A stretch of DNA of 43,229 nt from a virus, in IMG/VR virus record IMGVR_UViG_3300004369_000777, positions 1-43,229 of that record. One strand, given 5' to 3'. Positions 41,725-43,229 of this stretch are shown here, piece by piece; the stretch's first letter is position 1, and each line of letters starts with the position of its first letter. The translations under genes and the position numbers were made by a program. Under the pieces are notes generated by a model. The model had not been told where the DNA came from and did not search any database. It saw only the letters and a program-made list of their open reading frames with translations.

Positions 41725-43229
41725 ATGGAACTACTTGAAATCAAACAATATATTTCTGAACTCAATTCTGATGTCTTCTTTTCTCACAATAAATATACAT
41801 CTCTAATAGATTCTCCGACCGGCTCTGGTAAGACTGAACTAATTTTCAAGAGAGCAAAACAAGTTCCTAAAATTATTATTGCCTTTCCTTACACATCTCA
41901 AGTCATTCAACAACACAAACTTCATAAAAACTATCAATGTTTATATGATGATAAACAATATGATGAAAAGAAATCTAAGAAAATAATTTGTACATATGAT
42001 AAACTTGTTTCACTAATCAACCACGATCTAGATCTAAATGATTATGAACTACATCTAGATGAGTGTCACAATCTGTATGTCTCTTCAAACTATAGAGACC
42101 GTGTGATGTATTATATCTCATCATCTATTCGCAATCGAATCTATAAGAAAATATTTTTATATTCAAGCACTTATGAAACAAGATATCTAAACAATTATCT
42201 TATCATTGATGAACATTTTAAAGTTGAGTGTACTGGTCAAGAGAATGATGATGTTACATGTATTCATCTTGAGAATAGCAAACAAGTCACAATGAATGAA
42301 GCAATACTATATTACTTTCAGCATAATGTGATGACTAATGAAAAGGTTTTGATTTATCGAAACAACAAGAGTGAAAACATTGCACTCGGTAAGGCACTAG
42401 AAGATTATGGTTTTGATGTGATTGTTGTAGATAGTGATAGTAAAAATGAAGGTGAAACAATTGAACTTCTACAGAATCAAAGACTTGCTCAATCTACAGA
42501 TGTTCTCATCACCACCTCAATGCTCACGGAAGGTATCAACCTGCTGAACAATGATATCACTCAGATTCATTACATAGACAAAAATAAAAGTGCGGCCACG
42601 ATACGCCAGTTCACCAGCAGAGCAAGAAATCGAAAACACAAAACATATGTCTGGTACAAGAAGGAAGAGAATTTAATTGTTAAAAAAGATATCTTTAACG
42701 AGTGGTATGATTTCAATGAAAACGCAAAAGTGCTAGAACGAAACTATAATTACATTGTACAAACAACTGAAGATAGAAATAGAGATAAGCACATCAATCA
42801 TATTCTCAAGGCATCTACATTCTATGACCGAAGCTGGAGACAATATGGCTATCGCAATGTGAATGGAGAAATCAAGATTGATTACACTAGAGTTGCTAAT
42901 TATTTTTATGAATTAGATGTTACAAATCAGAGTCACAATTCATATATTCTTGGTGAAGAATTGGAGAAGCATAATTTTAGTGTTCACTATATGAGCTACA
43001 GCATTTTGATTGATAAGGAAGATCAAGAGACATCAAAAGAACATTCTAGAACTGTGAAAGCGGAAAGAAAAGCCGAAAAGGTTTTGATTTTACAAGATTA
43101 TATCGACAATGAGATTAATGTCAAGAAACGATTGGCAGAACTTTTGCGCAAGAAAAACAAAACAACTCTAGAGAATCGTGAAATCAAGATTGCTAGAGAA
43201 TGGATTCAACTTGAAAAGGAGAATGTTAA
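41725..43229 (+). CDS. DExH-box superfamily 2 helicase, 3' end outside window
   Basis: The frame from ATG 41725 stays open through the last base (501 codons seen); the apparent TAA at the edge is out of frame. Helicase motifs are present in order: SPTGSGKT at 30-37 (motif I), LDECHN at 111-116 (motif II, DECH), SSTYET (motif III-like), TTSMLTEGINLLN (motif V) and IRQFTSRARNR (motif VI, with Ser where Gly is usual). The last 120 residues are charged and helical. GGAGG (41717-41721) is only three bases from the ATG. Codon use (many AAG, GAG, ATC, CTC) differs from the AAA/GAA/ATT-rich late genes. A replication, recombination or origin-binding role is likely; no closer family is recognised. Confidence 0.75.
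   Translation, partial: MELLEIKQYISELNSDVFFSHNKYTSLIDSPTGSGKTELIFKRAKQVPKIIIAFPYTSQVIQQHKLHKNYQCLYDDKQYDEKKSKKIICTYDKLVSLINHDLDLNDYELHLDECHNLYVSSNYRDRVMYYISSSIRNRIYKKIFLYSSTYETRYLNNYLIIDEHFKVECTGQENDDVTCIHLENSKQVTMNEAILYYFQHNVMTNEKVLIYRNNKSENIALGKALEDYGFDVIVVDSDSKNEGETIELLQNQRLAQSTDVLITTSMLTEGINLLNNDITQIHYIDKNKSAATIRQFTSRARNRKHKTYVWYKKEENLIVKKDIFNEWYDFNENAKVLERNYNYIVQTTEDRNRDKHINHILKASTFYDRSWRQYGYRNVNGEIKIDYTRVANYFYELDVTNQSHNSYILGEELEKHNFSVHYMSYSILIDKEDQETSKEHSRTVKAERKAEKVLILQDYIDNEINVKKRLAELLRKKNKTTLENREIKIAREWIQLEKENV

Noticed and set aside
41715-41738. Seven-residue upstream frame (ATG 41715) overlapping the helicase start
   Set aside because: It has no ribosome site of its own and is best explained by the GGAGG being part of it by chance.
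1-43229. tRNA, rRNA, integrase, attachment sites or insertion sequences
   Set aside because: None seen on reading both strands; no cloverleaf-like segments in the short intergenic gaps.

Overview
The window is AT-rich (roughly 30% GC by eye) and reads as part of the genome of a T4-like contractile-tailed phage (a myovirus in the T4 superfamily, of the kind common in marine samples). The main evidence is a nearly complete T4-type baseplate set on the minus strand in T4-like order: tail-tube cap/initiator pair (gp48/gp54 type), gp53, a gp27-type hub, a gp5-type spike, large wedge/virion proteins, gp25, gp6, gp7 and gp8. A gp4-type head completion nuclease, PhoH and T4-type late promoters (TATAAATA) support this. 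The low GC content suggests a low-GC bacterial host, but the sequence does not name it. I see no tRNA, rRNA, CRISPR array, integrase or insertion sequence.

Left part (1-9011). A dihydroorotate dehydrogenase gene is cut by the left edge. Its 3' end overlaps, in antisense, a hidden 47-residue gene. A 674-residue protein with an N-terminus like the T4 internal-protein capsid-targeting peptide runs leftward from a perfect late promoter. On the plus strand follow a small zinc-ribbon protein, a structured leader, PhoH, a two- or three-gene cassette around an amidoligase-family enzyme, and a 943-residue repeat-rich fibre protein behind its own late promoter. A bidirectional terminator closes this plus-strand block.

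Central part (9014-41193). One tightly packed leftward late operon of about 32 kb has genes that overlap by 1-20 nt or are separated by a few bases. Transcription runs from the tail-tube genes (right) to gp8 (left). The operon ends with a previously easy-to-miss 30-residue cysteine-rich, metallothionein-like gene just before the shared terminator. Two features stand out. The gp7-type protein is 2946 residues long, carries a dead Hint (intein-like) domain, a GC-rich patch and ten tandem repeats of about 95 residues. An exostosin-type glycosyltransferase sits between virion genes.

Right part (41205-43229). A divergent gp4-type head completion gene starts only 11 bp from the late operon. It is followed by a textbook sigma70 promoter and a DExH helicase gene that is still open at the right edge.

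How it works together: the minus-strand operon builds the tail-tube start, hub, spike, wedges and large accessory baseplate/adhesion proteins. Fibre and glycosyltransferase genes probably shape host recognition or surface modification. pyrD, phoH and the amidoligase are metabolic or modifying genes; the 674-residue and 47-residue proteins may be packaged in the head. No gene-free stretch exceeds about 110 bases.
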